Shown: positions 12,230 to 25,654, counted from the first letter of the stretch. The stretch: DNA of 64,000 bases from Delphinus delphis (GCF_949987515.2 NC_082684.1:155520856-155584855), one strand, 5' to 3'. Notes: generated by a model not told the origin, from the letters alone. Numbers and translations: made by a program.

Positions 12230-12950
12230 TTCCTCCAACAAGAAACTGAATCTAGTCACTTGATTATAATGAAAAAAAATTGAAAATAACAATTAAAGGA
12301 GATGAAATTCCAATATATTTGGGAGCTAAACAATACATAACTATGTCACCCATGAGTTTAAAGGAAATCTCAATGGAATTTATAAAAATAGTTTTTACTA
12401 AGTGACTAAGAAAGTGCTATTTAACAAAACTTATTAGATGTAGTTAAAGTTATCCTTAGAGGTAAATATACAACTTAAACTGATTTTAAAAATTGAAAAT
12501 AATTTGTCCAACTAGAAAAATTCACCAGATTAAATATAAAAAACATATACTATAAGAAATAAAAAATAAAAGTAAAAATGAAGTATAAAATGAAGTAATA
12601 CTAGAGTGCATCAAGGAAATCAAATTATTTTCTGAATTAAATATATATTGGAAATAAATAAATATATACCATGTTCACAATAAGAGAACAAAAATCACAA
12701 AGATGGATATTCCAATTGAATTAATCTGCAATTCTAATAAAAATACTGACAGAAAGTTTCATGACATTTAATAAGATGTCTAACATTCATGTGGTGAATG
12801 GTTAAGACATCATGAAAGGAAAAGAAAACATTAAGTATAACTTCTCCTCCTGAATATCAAGACCTGCTCTAACACTGTAATGAATAAAATGAGATAATGC
12901 TGGAATAGGAACATAAATAAACCCAAACATATGTGGAAAATCCATGTACA
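12230..12950 (+). repeat. Ancient L1 ORF2 fragment
   Basis: The A-rich plus strand holds recognisable ORF2-like pieces, such as a CTTAGAGGTAAATATACAACTTA-type segment and AATCTGCAATTCTAATAAAAATACTGACAG-type text at 12724-12752. They occur in ORF2 order, with many stops. This is an old L1ME/L1M-like relic. Confidence 0.6.
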
Positions 12951-15529
12951 ATAGATGTAGAATTACCCGTGGATTATGGATCTCTATACTCTTGTTCGTT
13001 CTGAGTACTACTTAATGAAGTAGGAAACTTCATGGAATACTACCCACTCTACCTTCCATATTTTGAAAAGATCTGATTGATCAAAGGCTCTAGTGGGGAT
13101 GACAATGGTGGAAATTTCCCTTTGGACCGAGAAGATATCTTGTGGGATTTGAACTTGAGTTCTTACCCCTGGGCAGCCTAGTTCCATTTGTAAATAGCAC
13201 AATGTCAAGGTAAGACAAGTGAGCCAAAATGTATATATAGCCTTACTCTTCCTTTCCCTCTTCACTGAAATCAGTGGTCCTACATCTTTCTCAGAATGAA
13301 CTGACTTTCAAGTGAGAAAAACTGGGTAGAAAGACCAACAGCGGTGGGTGAGTAACTTTCTCCCTACTATGTTCTTTCTTTCCCATGGGAGATTCTGGGG
13401 CATTCAGAAGTGAGGAGATTGAGAAAACCAAAAGCGTAGCTAATATTTCTAACTCCTTGTTGACACTCTCATACGTTAGCTCACATAATTAATAAATTAC
13501 AAGTTTCACATGACTAGAAATTAATCTTGAATTGCTTTAGAAATCAAAATATTAAACTTCTTTCTGAAACTAAAAAATGTTTAATTAGTGATTAATTAAG
13601 GTCTTGCTCAGTCCATGGCACTAATGTCCAGTAAATTTTATATATTTCTACACTCAGAGTCTTCCCTGGCTTAAACTAGAGATTATACTTTCAAGGTCCT
13701 TTTAATAAAGATCTTAAATATACAGTTTAGTGACTAAGTTGTTTCTTAGTGCTGCTATGAAGAGGGGAGATCCTTCAGTACTAAGTGAGTCTCAAGATTG
13801 TCAAGCCTGGGAACTGATGGATTAGATCATTAGGTAAAATGCCTCTATAAGTAAGATTTGCCAAGTTTCTAATGTTACTCGTCTTTAGTGCACCATAAAA
13901 ATCGCTGTGGATTTACGTGGAGCAATTATTTTGAGTACAAGGAAAAAAATCTCATTACTCAGAGTTATTACTAATAATCACCATCATTAACATTACTGGC
14001 AAGAGGGCAGTTATATGGCAAGTTATACTAGGTTAGTACCACAAACAGAAAACAAAAAAACCCTCCCCTGAAGGCCCATAGTCAGTGTACAATTTGCATA
14101 GACAGTCTGTAGTAATGAGCTGTCTTTTAAGGAGGTCTGGAGATCTGTTATGAGCTTCGTCAAAGAGGTGAATCTCCCACTTTCTGTCTTTTAAGCACCT
14201 CTGAAGTTCAACTAACTGTAAATGCAATCGCTGCCTTTCTTGTTTTTCAGTTAAGTGAAATTTCAACCTCACACCAATATGGGAAAACTTTGCTAGTCCC
14301 TTAGGGGAAATGCATTGTGCAGACAGCAAATATAATACAAAAATTAGCTTCATTCACAAACACATGAACAAGCCTGTTTTCCAGAAAACTGTGTTCTAAG
14401 TAAATTTTATTGCTGATAGACATGTTAGTCCAAAATCCTTCCTGAGAAAGCTCAATGACCAAGCAATGTTGTACCTGAATTGCACTAAAATCGAAGTATG
14501 AATTGCCCTGTGAGTTGACAGGACAATCTGTAATAAAATACCTGCTTCTTCACTGCCTCTTTGTAGAACATACATTCAATTCCAACTGTATTTTTTAAAA
14601 AAGTATATTTTGCTGTAGACCCAACTATAAGTTTCACACATTAAGATTCAAAATTCTATTTTATTATGATGAATTAAAAATATTTCTTGTTTAAACTGAA
14701 TTTTAAACTTTAAGGGATTTGAAACATTGCGAGAACCTATGACTGATATGTCAGTAGACTTCAGTTTTGACATCTTAACATGTACATGATCAGATGAAAG
14801 AAAAGAAATGTACTTACAAACACAAAGATGTTAAAGTGAGATTAAAACCACCAAAGGCTAAAGTGTACTCTGTGCACGATAACTATCTTTGTAAGAATCC
14901 CAAGAAAAGAAATGCCTACGTCAGAAAGATGGGTTTGATAAAATATGAGGCAAAACCAATTTGTGGGTTAATTTCAAAGAATTGTACTGTGAACTGAAAA
15001 TTATCTAAAATCTCTTACTTATTTGGTAATACATTTAGAAATACTGATGACATAGAGTTTCTTATTAAAATCATATGTAAGCCAGGGTTTAAAAAAATAT
15101 ATATATATATGTATTTTATTTTATTTTAATTCTTTTTGGTTTTGCTAAGGGTTAAGATGCATATGTTCCCTTCTATTTAGATTGACATTCTCAGAAAACT
15201 AATCAGATAACTGTACCAATAAAAAATGTCTGCCATGTAAAAGCCTTTTTCCAGAAATATATTTAAATAACAATTCTGGTATCAGAGAATTTGAGATGAG
15301 AAATGCTTATTACATTTTCCTCCCCTGATAAAATAATCACAGATTTCCCCTGGACTTAAAAAAAGTCTTTAACTCATGGATTTTAATTAATCTAATATAT
15401 TTCCCAGGATTTAAAGTTTGGTTTATCAGATTGTTTATTGACCTTTATTGATTTATCAGATTGTTTACTGCACAATTTATGTTATTTTAAAATATTCATT
15501 TAGATGTCTGTCTCTGAAGAGACGTAGTA
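12951..15529. other. Unassigned AT-rich DNA
   Basis: No recognised repeat or gene. Short frames at 13008-13265 (minus), 14033-14353 (minus) and 14794-14997 (plus) lack known domains and obvious splice context. The last is lysine-rich, as expected of A-rich DNA. Confidence 0.55.
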
Positions 15530-15750
15530 GAGAATAGTGTTTTAGATGCTTTAGAGATCTGTGGTTGAATTCCAGTACTGTAATTTTACTAGCCAAACAA
15601 TTGGTTTTATACTTCTAATCTCATCAATTTGGTTAAAGGTTTAATACTACTAAGCTCATAAATTTGGTTAAAGGATGAGTTGAGATCATGCACTCATGAT
15701 CTTAAGTAAGGTACTTGACAGGTAATAAACACAATTATTTCCAGCAATTA
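15530..15750 (+). repeat. MIR-type SINE with an internal duplication
   Basis: A diverged MIR runs from TTTTAGATGCTTTAGAG through a TTGAATTCCAGTACTG segment to GACAGGTAATAAACAC. Inside it the phrase AATTTGGTTAAAGG occurs twice (about 15626 and 15661), suggesting a roughly 35-bp local duplication. Confidence 0.55.
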
Positions 15751-17082
15751 TTAGTACCAATAAGAGATTGATTGTCTTCATTGCGATAGTCTGGGGGTGG
15801 TGGTCAGGTGGGCTTTCCAGCCCTGTGTCAGGATTTACCTGTTTGCAAGTGTGCCATGATATTGAACTGTTCAGCCTTCTCTGCACTCGGATTAGGGCAT
15901 CTGGAGCCCTGGACGACCACAAGCTTCCCACAAACTGCCTTATAATTTACCCTAGATAGGATGATTTAAAAATTTTTGTCTTTGAATAAAAGAGATTGGA
16001 AATTGTTGGCTAAGGAATCACAGAAGATAAAATTCTACGTTTAAAAACTGAGGTAGAAAACAGGTAGAGAAATAATCACTACTTGAGAGTTATTTGTTTG
16101 TAGAGGTGAGTTTATTATGAACTCCTAGGTGTCTTGATTTCCTTTACTATAGGAGCCCCTAGTTTTCTGTCTTAATAGTCACCTCTTAGTAAGCATGATC
16201 GAAAGAAGGACTTAAATGAACACCGCTATTTGGGTAAAACTCTATTCATTGCTTCACTCATTTTTTTTCATGTTTATTTTGTGAGATGACTGCAAAATCT
16301 TAAAAAGGAATTGCAACTTGAGAGTTTCAATATGCTGAATGGTAAAATGGAAGTACTGTTTAATCTAACTTCTGCTTTGATCTACGTGATTTTTTTCATC
16401 AAGAATCTTAGAAATAGTATGAAATATTCTCCTTTCAGTGTCTCAAAAATTTTACTAAGGCATGTAGACCCGAAAGGAAAAATGCTGGGAAAGGACTGAG
16501 TGACTGGGTTCTAATGTCTGCTCTAGATTTCACCTGGATCGCTATCACCTAGACCTGGGTGCTTTGGGGAGAGGAGAATGAAATAGTGACACAATTAATT
16601 TAAGATAACTAAATGTATAGCTTGTGTTTCCTTTGTACTAGAGTCTAGTGTATCTGCATTACCAAAGGCTGAGAGAAACCCTATGAGAAAAAAATCTGAA
16701 AATCTGAAAATTGCATACATTATTTTTTTAACACTATATTTTTTAACATTTTTTTTTTTAACACTAATTGGCGGTGCTATCACGTTTGGCAGATTGTCTC
16801 AGTTCAATGGGTTAAACACAGATGTTCCTCTGAAGCAGAGTTAGAAAATATCTGAACTAGAAAAATTTATTAGATGACATGGGTCATAAGAGTAATTTCC
16901 CATCATTTTCATTTTGGGGGAAAATAGAGAGTTTGAAAAACAAATCACTTACATAATTTCCTTTATCATTATTTCAGTTGGTAGGTTTATCCATAGCCTC
17001 AGTATATTCTCTTTCTTCAGCCCCATGTACGGCTTTGGTTTGATTCTTGAGTGTTTCTGAGTAAAACATATATACAAAAATA
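15751..17082. other. Unassigned DNA
   Basis: No repeat was assigned with confidence. There are opposed short frames at 15686-15931 (minus) and 15768-15959 (plus), a weak MIR-like stretch near 16490-16560 and T-runs near 16730-16760. No coding evidence. Confidence 0.5.
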
Positions 17083-17155
17083 GGTTAAAGGTTTAATACT
17101 ACTAAGTATTAACTTAGTATAACTAAGTATATTAACTAAGTATAACTAAGTATAG
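17083..17155. repeat. Copied 24-bp segment followed by an AACTAAGTAT tandem array
   Basis: Positions 17083-17106 are identical to 15631-15654 inside the MIR at 15530. The repeat passes directly into several copies of an AACTAAGTAT-like unit, two of which form a larger TTAACTAAGTATAACTAAGT repeat. ACTAAGTATTAACTTAGT is an inverted repeat. A templated or slippage origin is likely. Confidence 0.8.
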
Positions 17156-18509
17156 AACTTTTCTATGGAGACAGCATCAGGGCGCAGCCTTCAGTACTTT
17201 GGGGCCCTTAAAACAATACGTTTCTGAAATTCAGATGAACGCCTATTTTCTTGAGGATATTTTATTCATCTGATGCCACTACCAGGTATGAAATATATTA
17301 CTGCTAAAGGTACAAACTACATGGCAAATTATAATTGCATTCACAACAGTGTGGGAAATTTCAGTTATGCGGAGCCATAATTCTAGAAAACACAAATGCT
17401 AGAAATAAAGGAATTTGCACTGTTTTTGCCACTCGTCACCACAATAAAACTTCACGTTGGAATAGGTTGTATCACCTATTTTCCTTCTGTGCAACTTACA
17501 TTTATATTCTAATTGAGAATTTTAGAGATAAAGAGTCTTTTCGTGTCTGCGGTCTGTGCTAATATGCAACGGTCTTTACATATGTCCAATATAAGTTATT
17601 TTAAGGCAATTAGGGCATTTTTAAAAGTGGGAATGGAAGATAGCCAGCCTCTTCCTTACAATGCACATGAATTGATTTGAAGATTTTCTCAGTCACGTGC
17701 TTTCTTTTCATTTGACAGAATAGCTCGAGTACCCTCTCCTCCTCAACCCTGTCCTAACCCTTCAGTTTTCACTTCAGTGACCCTTTAGAGCTTCTCAAAT
17801 TTCATGACGTCTAGAAACTGCTTCCCCATGAGAAAGGGCTGAATGCATTATCTTGGCAGAGAGACTCTCATAATTACTGTCTATTTTTATATTTTATGAC
17901 TTGACTATTTAAAAAATAATTATCTCATTGACAGATCCAGAAACGTATACATCCCTTTGCCCTTGTCTTACTATTCCTTAAAGTCCTTAAGAGTTCATAA
18001 CTCACCTCTGAGTCATTTCTAGTTCTTAGTGTTTTTGCTGCCCATATTTTTGATCATTTAAGTATCTGTCAGTATTTTTGAAAGTTCACAGGAAGAACAA
18101 GAGAGAGGAATATAACTGGGTATTTCCCCCCCTCTTCAGTTCCTCTTATTAAGAATGACTAAAGTTGAGTTTAAGTTGATCTCTGCTATGCTCAGAATAA
18201 ATGATAGTTGCTTCAAATTCTTGTGCTATAGCTGAAGTAGACACGTTTACTTTCTCATTAGATTATTTAAGATTATCTTGTGTGTAAAGTTGTTAAAATA
18301 ATGTCACCCAGTGATTAACTTGTGCAATAGCACAAGGATTAAGGATCTAATAGCTTTTTTAGGTAATGATGGACGCTTTCCTTGCTTAATACATGCTAGT
18401 TTATAATGTTCTATCTAAACTGCTCCTGTTCTTGAGTGGTGCATTATGTAAGGGACTTCTAAATAATTCCTACATGTCCATTAATATCCTAGATTAACAG
18501 CTTCCATAA
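17156..18509. other. Unassigned DNA
   Basis: No recognised repeat or gene. A 75-codon frame at 17335-17562 has no known domain. Stops are frequent elsewhere. Confidence 0.5.
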
Positions 18510-18700
18510 CATCCTATCTCATCACTGGAAAGTTATTTATCTTCTTGGAAGCCAAATTTCCACATCTATAAAAATGAAGATAATAATACAGACTGGATAG
18601 TTACTGTGAAGCTTAATTTCAGTAGGGGGCATTTGTAAAATTCTCAGTAGATGACAGGTAGACACAGGCAATAATAAAAGTTTGCTGTTATGTTGCTAAA
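18510..18700 (+). repeat. MIR-type SINE
   Basis: A diverged MIR with AAAGTTATTTATCTTCTTGG, CCACATCTATAAAAATGAAGATAATAATA and CAGGCAATAATAAAAG in MIR order. Confidence 0.65.
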
Positions 18701-20089
18701 GGAGATGAAAGAGGACAACGTGAAGGAGAAAGAGACAAAAATGATGCAAGTGGCTAGCTGTGTTTGGTGCTTTTGGTCTTTATCAGGTTTTCTCCTTACA
18801 GGGGCACCCCTTATTCAGATCCCAATTCTTTTCCCCAAACTGTGCTCTCTCTAATCTCATTACCTGACTTCGGATGAGAGAAAGTGGTCTGGGGCTAGCG
18901 GAAGATGTTTATTAGAAGCCAAATCAGATTGAGTATGGTTTCAAAAGGGACTTGGCAGTGACATTATTTTTAAAAGATGTGACAAGAGAGGCAGAACTGA
19001 GCACACGTCCAGGGCAGGATGGTGGAGATAGGTATGGTGAGTAAGACACGTGATGGAGATTATCCTGTGAGCTCGGTCATTAATAGTCCTTTTTGGTTTC
19101 TTTTTTTTCCCCATACTGTGGATCAAGATCCATTAGTGTGACCTGAAATCCATTTAGTGGGTTATAATCAGAACTTTTTCTTTCCAATAAAGTTAAGTAG
19201 AATAGAAAGCATTATGGGGTTAATTACGTGTTATGTGTGTGTGTGAGTAGTTATGTGTGTGTTTCACTTACTATAAGTTGTAAAATAATCAAAAGAAAAA
19301 TATTGAGAACATTCTTATCTTCACAACTCTTGGCAATACCAGGCCTTAAAAACATAGAAATATAGAAGAGCATTTTGGCTGAAATATGACTCTTGAAGAT
19401 TTTAAGTATTCAGTTTGTACAAACCACAGTCAATCACTGACTAATATTTGTTTAAATGTCTCTATGTGGTCCTATTAATGTTTCCACTGACTGCTTCTGA
19501 AAGCAGGGATACTATATTCTTTATGAAAGTTGGACCTTTAAAAATTCAATCAAGTGTGAAATAAAATATTATGATCCTCCCCCACCCTCAACCCCCCCAA
19601 AATCAAAAGGCATTTGCTTCAATATCACAGGTAGGACCAGGAAATTTGCTACATAGGTTTGGTAAGCTGACAGCTATGGTCTGAGATGAGCACCTTGGAT
19701 AGCTCCAAAATAAGCTTAGTGGCTTTGGCCAAATGAAACTAACACTATTTGTTTCTGAAGTCAGTCTTGATCCACAAGATAGTACCCCCTCAAAGTAGAT
19801 CCTTTAATCTTAAAGTGATACATGCACTTATGTTAGAGCTTTGTCTTCCTTGAAGGAAGTCTCCTTAGACATTTTTCTTCAGGTGTTAATCTCTATTTTC
19901 CGTAATAGCAATCCAAAAGTCCAAGGAGATCTTTAGACCCACAGTTGGATAAACAGGGATGTTGGTGTCATCCATTGATTTCCTTGAGTTTGCCTTCAAA
20001 AGGTTTCTCTCTCTTCTGGAGTACAAAGTCTTTGCCTAGGTACTTCCCTGCCTTCGAAATAGGACCTATTTATTTCCAGGCAGGTGTAC
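18701..20089. other. Unassigned DNA with short TG tracts
   Basis: Short TG tracts lie at about 19230-19262. A C-rich run near 19577-19600 stands out only in composition. No gene was recognised. Confidence 0.5.
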
Positions 20090-20280
20090 TGCAGTAAGTC
20101 AGTGAGATGTAGTACGAAAGTGCTGGATTTACAGTATGTGAAAAAGGTGTTCAGTCTCAGCTCCATCAAGTACTAGCTGCGTAACCTTAGGATAATTACT
20201 TAAATTGCCTGAAATCTAAGCATTCTCGTCTCTGAAACAGAGCGATTAATATCTTATTTAATTTGTGGATCTTCGGTAAA
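20090..20280 (+). repeat. MIR-type SINE
   Basis: A diverged MIR: AGTGCTGGATTTACAGT, CTCCATCAAGTACTAGCTGC, GTAACCTTAGGATAATTACTT and a CTCTGAAACAGAGCGATTAATA-type segment, in order. Confidence 0.75.
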
Positions 20281-20352
20281 AAAGAGATGATGTATATAAA
20301 GTCACTAGTAAAAGCTAAGGATGCTCACCCATGTATATTTAAACTTTTATTT

Positions 20353-20582
20353 ATTTATTTTTTTTGTTTTTTTGTTTTGTTTTTTGTTTTGTGGTACGTG
20401 GGCCTCTCACTGTTGTGGCCTCTCCCGTTGTAGAGCACAGGCTCCGGACGCGCAGGCTCAGCAGCCATGGGTCACGGGCCCAGCCGCTCTGCGGCATGTG
20501 GGATCTTCCCAGACCGGGGCACGAACCCGTGTCCCCTGCATCGGCAGGCGGACTCCCATCCAATGAGCCACCAGGGAAGCCC
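20353..20582 (-). mobile_element. CHR-type tRNA-derived SINE with target-site duplication
   Basis: A full-form CHR element on the minus strand with a long interrupted T-rich tail (20353-20390). The 13-bp TAAACTTTTATTT occurs at 20340-20352 and again at 20583-20595, a perfect target-site duplication. The body is close to the copies at 7958 and 62197. Overlapping frames on both strands are SINE-derived. Confidence 0.95.
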
Positions 20583-20595
20583 TAAACTTTTATTT

Positions 20596-22674
20596 TTTAT
20601 AACTCATTATGGGATTGAGGTATTTTCTAGAAGTTCAATTAGATTTAGGATTATCAGGGAAAATGTGGTAATATTTTAAAACTAGACTTTCTTGTTATCC
20701 TTTCTTTCTCTCCATGATATGTCCTTCCTAAAAACTTCATTATATTTCCAAGTGGAGACGATCTCATTTTTACATTTGGAAAATTATCTCTACAAGTTTT
20801 GGGGATAAACAGTAAATGGAGACTGAGTTTATGCACTGTTGGCTTCTTCTTGCCATATATCTGGTCTAGAATCCTATCCTATCTGCTTTTAGGTTCATTC
20901 TTTAGGCTGTTCACTTGATATTTTTTATTCTTCTTTCTTCCTAAGCTCACATGTGATCTTTCCCAATTCCCCTCCATCTTCCCAAACTGTGTTAAGCCTG
21001 GGATCCAGGTTTGATTCTTTTTATGCTCTTTCCATCATTTTCTATTGCTTTTCCACCATCTTCCTCCCAGTCACCCTCCAGTAGGCTGATGGTGCACTGT
21101 GTAACATCATGATTTCTGTCCTATGTGGCTCACAGGATAAAATGCAAGTCTACTTCTTTTATATCCATAGTCTCCTCACTAGTAGCTAGAGCTCTGAGGC
21201 TCTGGGCCAGGCATTATTTCCATTATCCTTCCCAGGTATTTCTCCTTTGGAATACTAGTTGATATCTCTCATGAGGCTGTTCTTTTCTATTACATACCTG
21301 ATATCCTCAATAGTATCTGGGTTTCATCGTTTGTTTGTTTGTTTAGTGTTTTTGGTCTAAATCATCTTAATCAAATCAGGCAGAATTTGTGTGATTTAAT
21401 ATCACCCAAACCCATGCCCACTTAGAGATGATCAACTGAAGTGTCTATGTGAGTCCTATGCATTAAAGAATGTTTTATTAAGTTTGGTTTCATACTAGAT
21501 CCTATCCCCAATATGAAGAGGCAGAGATCACTGTTTATAGTGATTACTGTCTATAGTTGTAGAGATCATTGTTTATAGATTACATATTTGTCCCATAAAT
21601 AGTGTCCGGCATTTTCTGACTTCTTTTTTTTAAACAGGAGACTTAAAAAAAACATTCCTTTGCTTCTTTTTAATACATAAGGAATAAGTTCTTAATAATG
21701 TTTCAAAAGCTATAAATCTCCCATTTTCTAAGGGGAATGTGAGGCCTGTACTTGTATTGTCCATAACAAAGGGCTGGAGAAAACAGCAAGTAGACAGATG
21801 TCTCTACTTGTACATGCTAATTTATGGATGACAGAGAATATAGGGGACATAACAGCTGGAGTAAGGAGATCCGTTGTTGCAAATAAAATTTTGCAATGGA
21901 AAACATGAGAGAAAATAGTAAGAATTTTGAAAAGAAGGAGAGAGATAAACTTAGAGGGGTCTTTTTTTTTAAGTCAGTAACCATGGTTTCAGGCCACAGA
22001 TGATCTCTATTATAGAACTTTATTTCCATGAAGAAACAGAAAAATATAGTCTCCATGGTAGCAATTCAGTCACCTCCGATTTATACATTTATCCCTATGA
22101 GTAGTGAGTCAAATGAGAAGATTTCCTTCCCCCTCCCTCTTAATTTCTGTCTCTTCTTGGTATCTCTGGAAGGGAAGAGGGGAGGGCACTTTCCTGGCAT
22201 CAGGACTTGGGTGATGGCTCTGTCTGATGTTCATCTTGGATTGGACACATCTGCTCTTACAACACACCCACCTCTGGATGGATCTAGTTGCAATATGTTT
22301 ACTATGCGGTATGATTTGTGCTGTGTAGGCTGTTTTAATTCTTCTGTTGGAATCTTGAGGCCTCTTTCCATTGGATGGTGCTCTTGGTCTCTGCTTGGAC
22401 ATGAACATGAAACTTTCAAATGTTTACTTACAGTAGAAGAGAAAATTGTCCTATACCAGCCTTTACTCTCTGTTCTCCAATCAGAGATTTCTCTAGTCTC
22501 CTTCTCACAGGGCAGATATTATTATGACCCCTCTGTGTAGGAGAACTACTCTTAATTCATTATGTATTTCCTTCACATTTTGGTTTATTATAAGCTGAGT
22601 CTTCCAGCATTTAACATTTCAAATGATAAAGTAGGCTTTTGGAATTCAAAAATGTCTTTTTTTTTTTTTAATCT
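20596..22674. other. Unassigned DNA including a 170-codon orphan frame
   Basis: No repeat was recognised. The longest non-L1 frame lies at 22028-22540 (plus, 170 codons); it has no known domain, is cysteine- and serine-rich and overlaps minus-strand frames, so it is probably chance. At 21524-21580 the phrase AGAGATCA-TGTTTATAG is repeated once, a small local duplication. Confidence 0.5.
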
Positions 22675-22865
22675 TGAGCCCCTGGCTTCCTGATCTATCG
22701 CTTACCATTGTGTAAACTTGGATAGTTATTAAGACTTGTAACCTTCTGGAATCAGAGACAACAATACCTCGCCTACTGAATTATTTTGCAGATTAAACAA
22801 AGGTAACACACAGGAGGCTCTAAGTAGAGTTCCTGACTATAGTAAACTCTCAATAAAGATTGGTA
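22675..22865 (+). repeat. MIR-type SINE
   Basis: A diverged MIR: GCTTACCATTGTGTAAACTTGG, ATTTTGCAGATTAAACAAAGGTAACACAC and GTAAACTCTCAATAAAGATTG fall in MIR order. Confidence 0.65.
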
Positions 22866-24109
22866 ATTGACTTTGAAACAATGAGCACTCTTGAGGGGCA
22901 TCCAGAAGCAATAGTACAACTGGACTAGTATGGAAACAGTTTTAAACTCAAAATTTGCAACTGAGAAAAATGCAGTAAATCCTTAGCACTTGAAATTATA
23001 AATTTTTAATTTTTGCAAAGTGAGTGCAGCATGGTGTGATTTATAATTTTGCATAGCTGTGAAGTGGAAAGTACTAGTTATGTGATTATGCAAGAGTGAG
23101 TCACTCAGGAAATTAAATTTGCAGTGAGTGATATCCAACATCAGCACCTCAATAGAGCTTTCTGGTTTTTACGCTTTATCACTTTTGGTACTTCGGGGAC
23201 TCACTGAAGCTCTCCGAGTATATACTTCATGCCACTGGTCTAGCATAGTCACAGAAGTTGTTCCTGTTTTAACCACTGCCCTACTCTGTGAAATAGGTAG
23301 ACAATTTTCTCCTCTTTGACTCAGTTTAGCAAGATCATAATAGAAACAAAGAGAAATACTTGCTTTATTACAGAGCTAACTGGCAATAAAAAATGCATTA
23401 AGATCCTTAGATATAATGTTTAAAAATAATTTAAAAGAAATTATTACATTAATATATTCCTATAACAATGTTCTTTGATTATGCTTAATTACTACTCTTG
23501 ATGGTGTCTTAAATATACATTCATAGACATGATTATATTCTCCCAAAGTTTGTTTCCATTATCTTCTTATCCATTGCATTTTTGCTAATTAAACTTTTTA
23601 TGGCATTTTCATTGCCTAGACATAAAAAATACTTATTACACCAAACATTCAATTACAATATAAGGATTCTTGAATTATGATAGATTTAAAACATCTTTGC
23701 ACCTGCCTTTCTAACCTGTAATTACTTAATCCTATCTTATAGGCTGATTTCAATACGTAAGCCATAAATATTAATTGCTTTATTTTCCAAATTTTAATTT
23801 TCCTCCATATTCCATGCTATTAAATCAAAAGGCAGAGATGCTACTTACACTCTTGATTTTAGTCACCAAATTGGAACTTTCCATATTGCATATTAGTGCA
23901 TCATCAATATAGCTGGTCATTAAAAAAGAAATTGGATAATACTTTAACAAAACTAAGGTGCCACAACTCAAGAGGTAAGAACGAAATTTAAGTATGTGAA
24001 GTAACCTGACTTTGTGTGACCTGCCATTCTGGGAAACTGTCCAGTCATTTGGAATTGTGAAAATATTCCCAGCTTGCTTTGTTTAGGGAGTTAGGTGTTA
24101 TGACCATCT
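22866..24109. other. Unassigned AT-rich DNA
   Basis: No recognised repeat or gene. The 63-codon frame at 23128-23319 has no known domain. Confidence 0.5.
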
Positions 24110-24370
24110 TACTCAAATCACACATTTTTAAAATTTAACTAAGAAATGTAGCATAATACAGAAAAGCATGTAACATTTATGCATAGAGTTTAAAGAAGTT
24201 TATAAAACAAACCTATGTTTGCACCATCCAGTCTGAGATTTAGAACACTGCCAGTACCTTAAGAACCTCTCTGCTTTTCCACAATTGTGCTCTCCTTCCA
24301 ATGTCAAGAGCACCACTTGCCTGCATAGTGTGCTGATCATCCCCCTGATTTTATTTAAAATTTTATCACC
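24110..24370 (-). repeat. Old L1 3' UTR fragment
   Basis: TTTGCACCATCCAGTCTGAG, ATTTAGAACACTGCCAGTACC and AAGAACCTCTCTGCTTTTCC follow the order of a minus-strand L1M 3' UTR (the stretch describing position-dependent 'accatcacc' text). Diverged. Confidence 0.55.
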
Positions 24371-25569
24371 TATTTATACAGACTCAAAAATATATCTTTA
24401 GTTTTGAAAAAAATGAGTAGCAAGCACAAATGAGTAGCTGTATTTTTAGAAAAAGATACTAATTTTGTTAGATGAAGACTCTCAGAATAAAGCTTAATAT
24501 AATTTGGTTTCAGCTGTTTGAGCTGCTCTGTGGTGGACAAGGTTATGTGAGTCTTGGGGGTTAAGGAGGAGAACTTATCAGTCTTGTGCTTCATTCTTAA
24601 AATGACTTAAAATTGTGAACTGAATTGATACGATACACCGGCCTCCAGATATTTAATTTGCAATGCACAGCATTGCAGAGTTGGAGGCGATCTTTATCTA
24701 CTCTATCCCGATGATGGGGATTCTGTCTGGAAGAGCCCAGCAATTCTGATGCTCAAATGCCTCTAATGATGAATAAACCAACTACTGTAAATGAAAGCCC
24801 ACCAGTTTGAGCAGTGGTAATTGCTAGAAAGTTCTTCATTTTAATAACCTAGAGTCACCTATTCATTTTTCTAGTATTATTTTCCAAAGACACTCTAATT
24901 AGTTCCTTATAAACATGATAACTTTTCAGATCTTTGGAAATCTCTATTTTTTGCATTTTTATGAGTTTTCTTTTATTGAGATTAATCCCATCCTCTCTTA
25001 GTAATTGTATAAGAAAATGTCCTCAAATACTGAATATTTATGAAAATTGCTGTTGAAGATACTGGATTTTTTTTCCTGTTCAGTTTTTTACTTAGCATTT
25101 TATCCAACTCTATCAAGTTTATAATAAACAAAATGACAAAAGCACATTTTGTAGACTTCCATGGAGAAATATAATGAAAATGATAAAAAGCTAGAGGCAC
25201 AGGCAAAGCTCTATAGAACTCTATGGATCTTACTGTTTGACCATCTTGGGTACAGTTAGTCAATAATCAATGAAATATCCTGATTTTATTTTTATCTCTC
25301 TACTGGATTTCAAATTTCATTTTGTTTTTCTGCTCGCTTAAAAAATTTTTTTTTTCAAGAACCTCTGTTTAAGTGGCCTCCAACACAGAACCCCATTCAT
25401 GAAGACTGAGAGTAGAATTGCTCTAGAAGCAGAGGGAGGACCATGGTCCTATTCTCAGGACTTTACCTCCTGAAGTTGTCAAGGGAATTATAAAACTCTG
25501 AAACTTTGGATAAAGCTGCTTTAAGATCACTGAGCTAGCCTAATTTTCTTTGTCCTATCGAAAAAGAGG
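24371..25569. other. Unassigned AT-rich DNA
   Basis: No recognised repeat or gene. Frames at 24370-24594 and 24982-25263 (minus) have no known domain. Confidence 0.5.
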
Positions 25570-25595
25570 GAATATATATATATATATATATATAT
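25570..25595. repeat. (TA)n microsatellite
   Basis: About twelve uninterrupted TA units. Probably length-variable between individuals. Confidence 0.9.
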
Positions 25596-25654
25596 GAAAA
25601 AAGGACTTTAGAACAACTTCCTATTTTTACATATGAGAAAATTGACATTTCGAT

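Noticed and set aside
15096..15112. AT tract as an origin or regulatory feature
   Set aside because: It is only a short (AT)n microsatellite in AT-rich DNA.
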